The notes: generated by a model from the sequence alone, not told the origin. A stretch of 64,000 nucleotides of DNA from RYN-230 sp963793825 (GCA_963793825.1 CAWCBE010000016.1:186001-250000), one strand, 5' to 3'; counted from the stretch's first letter, positions 1 to 8,152 are shown. Translations and numbers: made by a program.

Positions 1-356
1 CTGGACGTGCTGCCGCTCGCGGTCCAGCGAGTACCGGGAGTCGAGGGCGAGCAGGGTGGCGCTCGCGGCCCCGGCCACCTCCTCGGCCCCGGTGAGCACG
101 TCGAGGAAGAACGGGTTCGCGAAGTTGCGGATCACGAACCCGTAGGTGCTGGTCCGCCCCCGGCGCAGCGCCTGGGCCTGCGGGTTGGCCCGGTAGCCGA
201 GTTCCCGCGCGGCGGCCACGATGCGGGCCCGGGTGTTCTCGGCGACGCCGGGCTGGCCGTTGAGCGCGAAGCTCGCCGAGGCCACGGAGACACCGGCCAC
301 CCGCGCCACGTCGCGGATGCCGACGGCCCGCTGGGTCCCGTCCTGATGACTCACCA
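1..356 (-). CDS. LacI-family transcriptional regulator, N-terminal part (cut by window edge)
   Basis: Reading leftward from the ATG at 356, the product begins with a LacI-type helix-turn-helix: a short lead, then IRDVARVAGVSVASASFALN, the canonical recognition-helix region, followed by the hinge region (RELGYRANPQAQALRRGRT) and the start of the periplasmic-binding-protein-like effector domain (YGFVIRNFANPFF). About 118 residues are visible of a usual 330-350; the rest lies left of base 1. Members of this family are mostly dimeric repressors of sugar uptake and catabolism genes, but the ligand cannot be told here because the sugar-binding domain is missing. It is transcribed away from the conservon-like operon. 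Confidence 0.9.
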
Positions 357-1140
357 TGATCTTCCCCGCAGCCCGCGCCGCCTTGCACCGCCGGCGGCTG
401 GCTGACGCCCGGGTGCCCGGCCGCAGGCCGCCGATCACTCACCCTGTCTGAGCAGGTACCGGTTAGGCAAGCGCCCCGTCCCCCGCGCGCTGTCCGCTAT
501 GCCTGAGGGCCCGTCGCCGGGCTGCCTGTAAGGGCCCGCCGCCGGGGTGCGCGTGAGGGCCCGCCGCCCGGCTGCGCCCAACGGCCCGTCGCCCCGGCTG
601 CCGGCCCCGGTGCCGGGACTGCGGGCCGGGACGCCGCCCGCGCGGGCCGGGCCGTCGCGACCGGCCCGCGCCGCCTGGCGCAACGCGGACGATAGCGGCC
701 GCGGGCGCCGGCGGCCATTGCCGGCTGCCGGGCAATTAATGCGCGGGCGAGCACCAATAACACGCCGTCGCCAGGACCGTCAATAAGAGCCCGGAAATCG
801 TCTGGAACTGGTCACATCTCTGCTGGCAGGCCTGCATGCCGGGTGCCAGCCGGGGCATGCGGCGAATCGGGAATCCGGGTAATGAGGCCGTCCGTGCTTG
901 CGGCGGCTCGCGCCCGACGTTACATTGCCGATCTGTGTCCGCTACGGTGTAATCCGCAATGCATCACTGGTATTGCACGGCCTGCTCATCAGATGCGTGC
1001 GATAGGCCGGGTCGTGATGCGTGTGCGGCCCGATGACCCGCTTCGACCCGATGCCTGGATGGTTCGCCCGGGCGGGCAGTGGCCGGTAGGTGACGTTGCG
1101 CCTGGTCATGCCCGTGGTGAGCCGGACAAGGACGTGAGCC
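357..1140. other. Intergenic region between divergent LacI and conservon genes
   Basis: A 784-bp stretch between two divergently transcribed genes. I find no reading frame in it with family resemblance. It holds a short GC-rich tandem repeat (listed separately) and, from about 720 to 1000, a less GC-rich part that probably contains the divergent promoters. A purine-rich GGACAAGGACG about 7 bases before the ATG at 1141 is the likely ribosome binding site of the first conservon gene. Confidence 0.6.
506..605. repeat. 25-bp imperfect tandem repeat, about four units
   Basis: Units start at 506, 531, 556 and 581, each opening with AGGGCCCGYCGCC (last copy ACGGCCCGTCGCC) and repeating every 25 bases with a few substitutions. 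The period is not a multiple of three, so it is unlikely to be coding. It lies in the upstream region of the LacI gene. Function unknown. Confidence 0.7.
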
Positions 1141-2708
1141 ATGACAGCAGACGTCACCGTCCCTCGCGCGGCAGGCCCGGCCCCGGCCCGCTGGGCGCTG
1201 CTGGCTGGGCTGGCCGCGCTGCTGGTCGCCGGCGCCGCCGCCGTCCTGGGCGTGCTCGCGGTCCCCGGGCCGGCCCGGGAGGTGACGGCCTGGGGTGGCG
1301 CCGCGTCGGTGGCGGCGGTCACCGCCGCGGTCGCGGTCGCCGCCTACTGCGCGGACACGTCGCGCTGGTGGCGGCGGCGGGCGGCGGCGCTGGAGGAGGC
1401 CGCGGACGGCCTGCGCCAGCAGGCGGCCGAACTAGCCGAGCGCACCCTGCCCGCGGTGGCCCAGCAGCTGCGGGCCGGGATACCGGCCGCCACGGTGCTG
1501 GCCGAGGTGACGCATCCGGCCGACGCGACGTTGCGGCGGCTGCTGCTGGTGGTGACCCGTGACCTGGAGGAGGCCCGGCACCGGGCCGCCGCGGCCATGT
1601 CCGCCACCGCCGCCGCGGCGGCCCGGATGCAGGCGGGCGCCACCCGGATGCTGGCCGACCTGCGTGACCTGGAGAACCGGCACGCGGACGGCCCCGTGTT
1701 CGGCGGCCTGCTGGACCTGGACCATCAGGTGTCCCAGGCCGGCCGGCTGGCCGACAGCGTCGCGCTGCTCAGCGGAGGCCGCTCCGGCCGGCGGTGGACC
1801 AGGCCGATCGTCATGGAGAGCATCCTGCGCGGCGCAGCCGGCCGCATCGACGGCTACCGCCGCGTCCGGCTGCATGCCCCCACCACGCTGGCCGTCTCCG
1901 GGCACGCGGCCGAGGGGATCATGCATGCGCTGGCCGAGTTGATGGACAACGCGACTAGATTTTCTGCTGCGGGTAGTGAGGTTCGGGTGTCGGTACAAGA
2001 GGCGGAGGCGGGAGCGCTGATCCTGGTCGAGGACGGCGGCGTGGGCCTGCAGGGCCGGGCGCGCCGCCGCGCCCAGGTCCTGGTGTCCGGCCCGGCCGAC
2101 CTGAGCACGCTACCGGGCAGCGGGCTGGGCCTGGCCTCGGTGGGCCGGGTGGCCGCCCGGTACGGGCTCACGGTCAGCTTCGGGCCGTCCGCCCTGGGCG
2201 GTACCACCGCAGCGCTGATGATCCCGCGCCCGCTAGTCGTGCCGGCCGCGCCCGACCCGGTCCCGGCCGCCGCGGAGCCCGGCCGGCCGGCGCGGCCGGC
2301 CCGGCCAGGGTGGCCGGGCCGGCCGCGCCGCGCCGCGCCGACCTGCCCAGACGTGCGCCAGGCCGGACGCTGTCGGCCCGGCGTGGCCCGGCGGCCGCCG
2401 CGCTGTCCCCGGATGGTCCACCCCCGCTGTCCCCGGACCGCCCGGCGCCTGATGGCCCGGCGCCTGACGACGTGGCGCCTGACGACATGGCGCCTGATGG
2501 CCCGGCGCCTGACGGTACTGCGCCTGATGGCCCGGCGGCTGACGACCGGCCGGCCCCCGGTGGCCGGGCGCCGGGCAGCGCGGACGGGCCCGCGGGCCCG
2601 GCGGGGCGGTCACCGGATCCGGCGGCGCGATTCGCGGCCTTCCGGCAGGCGGTCGGCGACCGCGCCCAGCCCGGCGTGCCGTCCCGGCCGGACCCGGGGG
2701 CATCATGA
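1141..2708 (+). CDS. cvnA: Conservon sensor histidine kinase-like protein (CvnA type), apparent frameshift near 2300
   Basis: First gene of the conservon-like operon. Residues about 18-42 and 50-70 form two membrane segments, followed by a coiled-coil region and an HATPase_c domain with the N box ELMDNATRFS and the G2 box GSGLGLASVGRVAARYG. A classical HisKA phosphoacceptor is not evident, as in CvnA-type proteins. After about residue 385 (base 2295) frame 1 turns into arginine-rich nonsense, while frame 3 gives a plausible tail: DLPRRAPGRTL, a run of APDxx pentapeptides at 2445-2545, and AAFRQAVGDR, ending at 2708 and overlapping the next gene by ATGA. The coding frame therefore shifts between about 2250 and 2335. 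Left unshifted, frame 1 would run to 2925, deep into cvnB. Conservon products are thought to form membrane-associated signalling complexes resembling eukaryotic G-protein receptors. Confidence 0.8.
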
Positions 2709-3139
2709 CCGGGCCGCAGGCGGTAAACGGCCGGTCCCGGCTGGACTGGCTGCTGGAGAACCTGATGGCCACGGTGCCCGGGGTCCGGCATGTGCTGGTG
2801 CTGTCCGGGGACGGCCTCAAGCTGGGCTGGACGCCCGGGCTGGACCTGGACCAGGCGGACAGGCTGGCCGCCATCGTGTCCGGGGTGCTGAGCCTGTCGC
2901 TCAGCACCGCGGCCGAATTCGGTGACGGGATCGGGTCCGGCCAGGCCATGGTGGAGTTCCGCGGCGGGATGCTGCTCATGGTGCCCGCCGGGAACGGCGC
3001 GCACCTCGCGGTGCTGGCTGCTCCGGCCGCCGACGTCGGCCGGGTCGGGCGGGCCATGAACGAGGCTGCCGGGCAGCTGGGCGAGTTGCTCGGCACGCCG
3101 CTGCGCCGCCCCGGACCGCGCCCCGGGCACGCCCCATGA
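2705..3139 (+). CDS. cvnB: Roadblock/LC7-domain protein (CvnB type)
   Basis: A 144-residue protein with the roadblock/LC7 fold: RLDWLLENLMATVPGVRHVLVLSGDG at the N-terminus, then LAAIVSGVLSLSLSTAAEFG and GGMLLMVPAG. This is the second component of actinobacterial conservons, related to MglB, and normally works with the Ras-like GTPase CvnD. Start overlaps cvnA by 4 bp (ATGA) and its stop overlaps cvnC by 4 bp, which indicates translational coupling. In this locus no cvnD partner follows. Confidence 0.9.
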   Translation: MTGPQAVNGRSRLDWLLENLMATVPGVRHVLVLSGDGLKLGWTPGLDLDQADRLAAIVSGVLSLSLSTAAEFGDGIGSGQAMVEFRGGMLLMVPAGNGAHLAVLAAPAADVGRVGRAMNEAAGQLGELLGTPLRRPGPRPGHAP

Positions 3140-3501
3140 ACCGCCGCCCGGTGGACCAGGAGAGCCCGGACCGCCTGTACGTCATCACCGGTGGGCGCAG
3201 CCAGCCGCCGGACGGCCAGTTCGACCTGCTCGCCTTGGTCACCAGCATGGGTGACCCAGTCCCGGGCCTGCAGTCCGAGTACGCCCGCATCATGGCGGGC
3301 TGCCGCGTGCCGGTCACGGTGGCCGACATCTCCGCCGACCTCGCCCTCCCGGTGACCGTGGTCCGGATCCTGCTCCGCGACCTGCTCGACCAGGGCAGCA
3401 TCACGCTCCAGCCGCCGTCGCCGGTGACCGCCGGAGCCGGAACCCAGCCGCCCGACCGTGACCTACTCCGGCAGGTGCTGGTTGGACTCCGGAAACTCTG
3501 A
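3136..3501 (+). CDS. cvnC: DUF742 protein (CvnC type)
   Basis: A 121-residue DUF742 protein, the third component of conservons. It has the usual early RLYVITGGRSQP segment, a winged-helix-like core (VADISADLALPVTVVRILLRDLLDQGSITLQ) and the characteristic end LLRQVLVGLRKL. In other actinomycetes the gene for the small GTPase CvnD overlaps or closely follows the end of this gene. Here the P450 follows directly. Confidence 0.9.
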   Translation: MNRRPVDQESPDRLYVITGGRSQPPDGQFDLLALVTSMGDPVPGLQSEYARIMAGCRVPVTVADISADLALPVTVVRILLRDLLDQGSITLQPPSPVTAGAGTQPPDRDLLRQVLVGLRKL

Positions 3502-4813
3502 GCGGGGCCCGGGCCTGGCGCCGGCCGGGTATCCGGAGCACCGGGACGCGGTCCGGCTGTCCGCGCCGGAGTTCGCGGCCGACCCGGCCGCGCTGTACCG
3601 GGCGCTGCGCGAGCGCCACGGGCCGGTGGCCCCGGTGCTCCTCGACGGTGACGTACCAGCCTGGCTGGTGCTCGGCTACCGCGAGGTGCGCCAGGTCACC
3701 AGCCAGCCCGCGCTGTTCGGCCGGGACTGCCGCCGGTGGAACGCGTGGCACCGGATCCCGGCGGACTGGCCGCTGATGCCCTACCTGGGCTGGACCGCCT
3801 CGGTCCGGTTCACCGAGGGAGCCGAGCACAGCCGGCGGGAGGAAGTCCTCAGCGACGCCCTGGACGCCGTCGATCCGGCCCGGCTGGAGGCCACCGGCGA
3901 GCGGGTCGCCGACCACCTCATCGACGCGTTCGCCCGGGACGGCACGGCCGACCTCGTCGCCCAGTACGCCCAGCAGGTCCCCATCCGGGTCCTCACCACG
4001 CTGTTCGGCCTGCCCACCTCGGCCGTGCCCGGCCTGGGCCGGGACATCGCCGGCTCACTGGACGCGGGCCCGGCGGCCGTCGACGCGCACCAGCGGCTGC
4101 ACCGGTGGGTGCAGCAGCTCGTCACCGAGGCGCAGGGCCGGCCCGGCCCGGCCACCGCGTCCCGGCTGCTCGGCCACCCGGCCGGGCTGACCGCGGACCA
4201 GGCCGTCGCCGACATCCTGGTCATGACGGTCGCGGGCCAGCAGCCCACCGCCGACTGGATCGGCAGCACGTTGCGCCGGATGCTGGTGGACGACGAGTTC
4301 TCGGTCGCCCTGCAGGGGGGGCGCCTCACCGTGCCGGACGCACTCAACGCGGTGCTCTGGTCCGACCCCCCGGTGCGCCACGGCACCGGCCGGTGGGCGG
4401 CAGCCGACCAGGAGCTGGGCGGCCGCCAGATCCGGCGGGGCGACCTGCTGATCCTCGGCCTGGCCGCGGCGAACGGCGATCCCCTGGCCCATCCGGGTGC
4501 CGGCCCGGAGTCCGGGATGAACCGGGCGCACCTGGCCTTCGGGCACGGCGAGCACGGCTGCCCGTCCCCGGCCCCGGAACTCGCCGCGATCATCGCCAGG
4601 TCCGCCGTCGAGGTGCTGCTGGACCGCATCCCCGATGTACGGCTGGCGATGGCGCCTGGGGCGCTCCGCTGGCGGCCCTCGCCGTGGCTGCGCGGCCTGG
4701 CCAGCCTCCCCGTCCAGTTCACCCCGGCCGCCCCGGTGGCCCGTCCCCGGCGGCCCGCGGCAAATATGCCCGCCGCAAATATGCCCCCGGCATATGTCAG
4801 GGGCTCGGGGTAG
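3458..4813 (+). CDS. cvnE: Conservon-associated cytochrome P450 (CvnE type)
   Basis: About 451 residues from a GTG at 3458, overlapping cvnC by 44 bp; family similarity begins at YPEHRDAVRLSAPEF, so a slightly later start is possible. The heme loop is FGHGEHGCPS (Cys about 368), keeping the cysteine ligand but with proline where the usual glycine stands. The I-helix region reads VMTVAGQQPTADWIGSTLRR, and the usual ExxR segment is replaced by NAVLWSDPP. Conservon P450s as I know them carry EVLWRDPP there, so the change fits the subfamily, although Glu is also lost here. Substrate unknown. The C-terminus has a short ANMP repeat. It may be a redox or signalling partner of the upstream complex rather than a catabolic enzyme. 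Confidence 0.85.
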   Translation: MTYSGRCWLDSGNSERGPGLAPAGYPEHRDAVRLSAPEFAADPAALYRALRERHGPVAPVLLDGDVPAWLVLGYREVRQVTSQPALFGRDCRRWNAWHRIPADWPLMPYLGWTASVRFTEGAEHSRREEVLSDALDAVDPARLEATGERVADHLIDAFARDGTADLVAQYAQQVPIRVLTTLFGLPTSAVPGLGRDIAGSLDAGPAAVDAHQRLHRWVQQLVTEAQGRPGPATASRLLGHPAGLTADQAVADILVMTVAGQQPTADWIGSTLRRMLVDDEFSVALQGGRLTVPDALNAVLWSDPPVRHGTGRWAAADQELGGRQIRRGDLLILGLAAANGDPLAHPGAGPESGMNRAHLAFGHGEHGCPSPAPELAAIIARSAVEVLLDRIPDVRLAMAPGALRWRPSPWLRGLASLPVQFTPAAPVARPRRPAANMPAANMPPAYVRGSG

Positions 4814-4841
4814 CTTCAGGACATCGGGCATCCGAAGGAGG

Positions 4842-5807
4842 GTGAGTGTCATCGCTGCCACCGGCACGGTCACCTATGACCTGGAACTGCACCGCGGGGA
4901 ACTTACCGGCTACTGCTACCGGATGCTGGGTTCCGCGCACGATGCGGACGATGCCGTGCAGGACACGATGGTCCGGGCATGGCAGGCGTTCGACCGCTTC
5001 GAGGGCCGTTCCGCGGTGCGCTCCTGGCTGTACCGCATCGCCACCAACGTGTGCCTCGACATGCTGCGCAGCCGGCAGCGCCGGGCCCTGCCGATGGACC
5101 TGTCCGGCCCGGTCCCGGCGACCACGGTGCCGGTGGCCACGCTCCCGGAGGCGGCGTGGGTGGAGCCGCTGCCCGGGGACGGGGTCTCGGTCCCGGACAC
5201 CGACCCGGCCGGCCGCGTCCTGCTCCAGGACAGCATCCGGCTGGCGTTCATCACCGCGCTGCAGCAGTTGCCGCCGCGGCAGCGGGCCATCCTGATCCTC
5301 CGTGACGTGCTGTGCTGGCGCGCCGCCGAGGTCGCCGAACTGCTCGGCACGACGGTCGTGTCGGTGAACAGCGCACTGCAGCGGGCCCGGGCCGCCCTGC
5401 CGGCCAGCGAAGCGGGCGCGACCCGCGAGCTGTCCGACGCCGACCGTGAGCTGCTGACCCGGTACCTGGACGCGTTCCAGCGCTACGACATCGACACACT
5501 GGTCGCGCTGCTCCACGAGGACGCCAGTTTCTCGATGCCGCCGTTCAGCATGTGGCTGCAGGGGCGCACGGAGGTGCGCGGCTGGTACCTCGGCCACGGC
5601 ATCGGCTGCCGGGGTTCCCGGCTCATCCCGGTCACCGCCAACGGGGCGCCGGGCTTCGGCCACTACAAGCCCCGCGAGGATGGTAACGGCTACGCCCCGT
5701 GGTGCCTGCAGGTCATCGAGCTTGACGGCGGGCAGATCCAGCACCTGCACCACTTCCTGGACCCGGGCCTGTTCGAGATGTTCGGCCTCCCGCCCGCCCT
5801 CGACTGA
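4842..5807 (+). CDS. RNA polymerase sigma-70 factor, ECF type with SnoaL-like C-terminal domain
   Basis: About 321 residues. Region 2 (YCYRMLGSAHDADDAVQDTMVRAWQAF, RSWLYRIATNVCLDMLR) and region 4 (QLPPRQRAILILRDVLCWRAAEVAELLGTTVVSVNSALQRAR) are clear. They are followed by a SnoaL/NTF2-like domain (RYLDAFQRYDIDTLVALLHEDASFSMPP). This is the layout of the TIGR02960-like group, whose C-terminal domain is thought to replace an anti-sigma factor in control. GTG at 4842 is the only reasonable in-frame start; AAGGAGG directly abuts it, an unusually short spacing. The gene is 28 bp from the P450 stop and may be cotranscribed with the conservon. Confidence 0.88.
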   Translation: MSVIAATGTVTYDLELHRGELTGYCYRMLGSAHDADDAVQDTMVRAWQAFDRFEGRSAVRSWLYRIATNVCLDMLRSRQRRALPMDLSGPVPATTVPVATLPEAAWVEPLPGDGVSVPDTDPAGRVLLQDSIRLAFITALQQLPPRQRAILILRDVLCWRAAEVAELLGTTVVSVNSALQRARAALPASEAGATRELSDADRELLTRYLDAFQRYDIDTLVALLHEDASFSMPPFSMWLQGRTEVRGWYLGHGIGCRGSRLIPVTANGAPGFGHYKPREDGNGYAPWCLQVIELDGGQIQHLHHFLDPGLFEMFGLPPALD

Positions 5808-5811
5808 GCCT

Positions 5812-5912
5812 TCAGCGGGGCCCGGCCTCCGTGGTGAGAGCGTGCCGCAGGGCCCGGCCTCCAGGGGCGAGCGTTCCGCAGGCCCGGCCTCGGGGGGCGA
5901 GCGTTCCGCGGG
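5812..5912. repeat. Three imperfect 30-32 bp direct repeats
   Basis: Three copies of a GC-rich unit containing GGCCCGGCCT at 5819, 5851 and 5881, each followed by a GAGCGTKCCGC segment. They fill the gap between the convergent sigma factor and DksA-like genes. A transcription-termination role is possible but I see no clean hairpin. Confidence 0.5.
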
Positions 5913-5925
5913 TTAGCCCCTGGGG

Positions 5926-6270
5926 CTAGCGGGCCTCGGCCTGCTGGGCTTCCTCCACGGTGAGCTCGGCGGCCGGGTCGGCCTCCAGCCGTTCTTCCGG
6001 GATGGGCACGCCGCTGCGGACTGACCGCCCGTAGGTGCCCGCGTCCAGCCGCTGCTCAGCCCGGTCCAGCGCGGCCAGCCGGTCCCGCAGGCTGCCCGCG
6101 ATGGCGTCGTCGATGCCCTCCGCGGTCAGCGGCTGCGCCGGGTCGGCGATGTCGCCGACATCATCCTCGCTCTCCCGGTCCTCCCGCCCGGCCGCCTCGG
6201 TCTCGGCCAGCAGGCCCTGCACCTCGGCCCGTTCGGCGCGCAACCGTGCCCGGACCTGTTCCTTGTCCAC
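5926..6270 (-). CDS. TraR/DksA-like protein lacking the zinc-finger cysteines
   Basis: About 114 residues from a GTG at 6270, chosen because AGGAG lies 5 bases upstream; an upstream in-frame start at 6303 lacks this. An N-terminal coiled coil (DKEQVRARLRAERAEVQGLLAETEAA) is followed by the DksA-type segment RLDAGTYGRSVRSGVPIPEERLEADPAAELTVEEAQ. Family members normally have a C4 zinc site in the order CxxC then CxxC around this segment. Here the cysteines are replaced by Ser/Val and Thr/Glu, so no zinc can be held. DksA/TraR proteins bind the secondary channel of RNA polymerase; whether this one does is uncertain. Confidence 0.75.
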   Translation of the reverse strand: MDKEQVRARLRAERAEVQGLLAETEAAGREDRESEDDVGDIADPAQPLTAEGIDDAIAGSLRDRLAALDRAEQRLDAGTYGRSVRSGVPIPEERLEADPAAELTVEEAQQAEAR

Positions 6271-6391
6271 CGGCTCTCCTCCCGCACCACGAGTTAGCGC
6301 CACCCTATGACCTGCCCCCGCCCCGCCATCCGCCGCCCGGCCAGCTGCCCCGGACGGGCTCCGCCACCGGCGGGGTCAGTCGGCGGTGGGA

Positions 6392-7501
6392 TCAGTCGGC
6401 GGTGGTGGCTTCGGCGGGGATGGCCCACTTCTGCTCGATCTTGCCGAACCGCCAGATGGCCAGGGCCACCACCCAGGTCAGCACGAACACGGCGGCGATC
6501 ACGAAGCCGGCCTTGTTGATGTTGAAGCTGGCTAGCCACGCCCAGCCCGGGCCGGTCAGGCCGCCTTCCTGGCCGAGCAGGCCGAGCACCTCGACCGCGC
6601 CGATGAACACGGCCACGAACACGGACAGCGCCGTGACGGTGAGGTTGTAGTAGACCTTCCGGACCGGGCGGGAGAAGGCCCAGTCGTAGGCGAAGTTCAT
6701 GAAGCAGCCGTCCGCGGTGTCGAACAGGCTCATCCCCGCGGCGAACAGGATCGGCAGCGACAGCACGGCATAGAACGGCAGGCCGCCGATGACCGCGCTG
6801 CTCGCGAGCACCAGGAAGGCGACCTCGGTGGCGGTGTCGAAGCCCAGGCCGAACAGGAAGCCGACCGGGTACATCTTCCACGGGGTGTCGATCCGTCGGG
6901 CCAGCGGGCCGAGGAACCGGTTCATCAGCCCGCGCTTGTTCAGCTGCTCTTCCAGGCGCTCGCCGTCATAGCGGCCGGACCGCATGGCGCGGAACACCCG
7001 GACGATCCCGATCAGGATCCCCACGTTGATGGCCGCGATGAGGAACAGGAACGTGCCGGAGACCAGCGTGCCGACCACGCTGGTGGTGTGCTGCAGCGCG
7101 GAGTTGCCGTCCCGGACCTGCCTGTTCAGCGCGCGGATGCCGAAGTTGAGCAGCACCAGCAGGGCGAACACCACGCTGGAGTGGCCGAGTGAGAAGAAGA
7201 ACCCCACCGACAGCGGGCGCTTGCCCTCGCCGACCAGCTTGCGGGTGGTGTTGTCGATGGCTGCGATGTGGTCGGCGTCGAAGGCGTGCCGCATGCCGAG
7301 CGTGTAGGCGAGGATGCCGGTGGTGACGCCGAACGTCTCCGTCCTGGTGATGTGGTAGTGGCCGCTGACCGCCACGGCCAGCATGAGCCAGCCCACCACG
7401 TGCAGCCCGGCCACGGTCACCAGCATCCCGGTGGCCCGGGCCCACTCCCTGGGTGTCAGGCCGTCACGGACCTTCGCCAGCCGGGCGAGCGGATGAACCA
7501 T
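6392..7501 (-). CDS. HoxN/HupN/NixA-family nickel/cobalt transporter
   Basis: A 369-residue integral membrane protein with about eight transmembrane segments and the NiCoT signature RHAFDADHIAAIDN (residues 71-84) in TM II, followed by GFFFSLGHSSVVF and LGFDTATEVAFL, all family hallmarks. NiCoT permeases take up Ni2+ and/or Co2+ by secondary transport; the metal preference cannot be read from motifs alone. The Nur box just upstream argues for nickel. Starts at ATG 7501. Likely a single-gene transcript. Confidence 0.93.
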   Translation of the reverse strand: MVHPLARLAKVRDGLTPREWARATGMLVTVAGLHVVGWLMLAVAVSGHYHITRTETFGVTTGILAYTLGMRHAFDADHIAAIDNTTRKLVGEGKRPLSVGFFFSLGHSSVVFALLVLLNFGIRALNRQVRDGNSALQHTTSVVGTLVSGTFLFLIAAINVGILIGIVRVFRAMRSGRYDGERLEEQLNKRGLMNRFLGPLARRIDTPWKMYPVGFLFGLGFDTATEVAFLVLASSAVIGGLPFYAVLSLPILFAAGMSLFDTADGCFMNFAYDWAFSRPVRKVYYNLTVTALSVFVAVFIGAVEVLGLLGQEGGLTGPGWAWLASFNINKAGFVIAAVFVLTWVVALAIWRFGKIEQKWAIPAEATTAD

Positions 7502-7547
7502 CGGTTGGGCACCTTCCCTGGGGGGCCTGCTGCTGCCAGCCTAGAGA

Positions 7548-7570
7548 TTGTTGCAACTTCCTTGCAACAA
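7548..7570 (-). promoter_or_regulatory. Nur box (nickel-responsive operator) upstream of the NiCoT gene
   Basis: A perfect inverted repeat TTGTTGCAA - CTTCC - TTGCAACAA. Its core TTGCAA-N5-TTGCAA equals the published consensus for Nur, the Fur-family nickel regulator of Streptomyces. It lies 47 bp before the transporter start. A possible minus-strand -10 element TATACG (7571-7576) adjoins it, so a bound repressor would block the promoter when nickel is plentiful. Confidence 0.8.
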
Positions 7571-7648
7571 CGTATAGGAGGTAGCTGCGCGACCTTCCCA
7601 GGGGTGGGCATGCCGGGCCGTAACCCAGGCCCGGAGGGCGCCGGGGGT

Positions 7649-8152
7649 TTACCTGGCGGCTCCCGTCCCCGGACCGGCTTGCGGGGCGCCGGCAGGCGCA
7701 CCCTCGGCTTGCGCAGTCCCGGCCTTCGCGGTGACCTGGCGTTTGATCCGGCTCAGCATGGCCGACATGCCGCGCAGCCGCAGCGGGCTGACCAGGTCGG
7801 CCAGGCCGAGCGAGGTGGTGAACTCGGTCGGCGTGGCCAGCACCTCGGCCGCGCTGAGGCCGTCCAGCCCGGTCCGCAGGATGCTCGCGAACCCGCGGGT
7901 GGTCGGGGCCTCCGGCGGTGCGTCGAAGAACAGGTGCACCGTCTGGTCACCATCCACCTCGACCGCGAGGAACAGCGGAGACTGGCACTCCGGCACCGGC
8001 TCCAGCAGGTCGGGGTGCTCGGCGTACCGGCCGGGGAGCGGGGGCAGCTCCGTGGAGAACTCCAGCAGCAGCTGCAGTTTCTCCTGACCCGGGACGGCCT
8101 CGAAGTCGTCCACGATCTCCTGCAGCCGCGGGTTGAGGGTGCCAGCCGTCAC
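7649..8152 (-). CDS. sufE: SufE family cysteine desulfurase activator
   Basis: About 167 residues. It has the SufE core LQEIVDDFEAVPGQEKLQLLLEFS and the active-site cysteine in VPECQSPLFLAVE (Cys about 56), which accepts sulfane sulfur from a SufS/CsdA-type desulfurase for Fe-S cluster assembly. GTG at 8152 is chosen because GTGA overlaps the stop of the upstream rhodanese gene, giving coupled translation; an upstream start at 8197 would extend well into that gene. The C-terminal 25 residues are Ala/Gly/Pro-rich and look nonconserved. No sufS lies nearby. A SufE gene beside an sseA-like rhodanese is a common actinobacterial pair. Confidence 0.92.
   Translation of the reverse strand: MTAGTLNPRLQEIVDDFEAVPGQEKLQLLLEFSTELPPLPGRYAEHPDLLEPVPECQSPLFLAVEVDGDQTVHLFFDAPPEAPTTRGFASILRTGLDGLSAAEVLATPTEFTTSLGLADLVSPLRLRGMSAMLSRIKRQVTAKAGTAQAEGAPAGAPQAGPGTGAAR

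Noticed and set aside
435..786. Several short reading frames on both strands in the LacI/conservon gap
   Set aside because: They are GC-rich repeat translations (Arg/Pro/Gly/Ala) with no family resemblance; the repeat has a 25-bp period.
1141..2925. A 594-codon reading of the conservon kinase in one frame to 2925
   Set aside because: After about 2295 the frame is arginine-rich low-complexity and overlaps the roadblock gene by 220 bp; the conserved tail lies in frame 3 and ends with the usual ATGA junction at 2705-2708.
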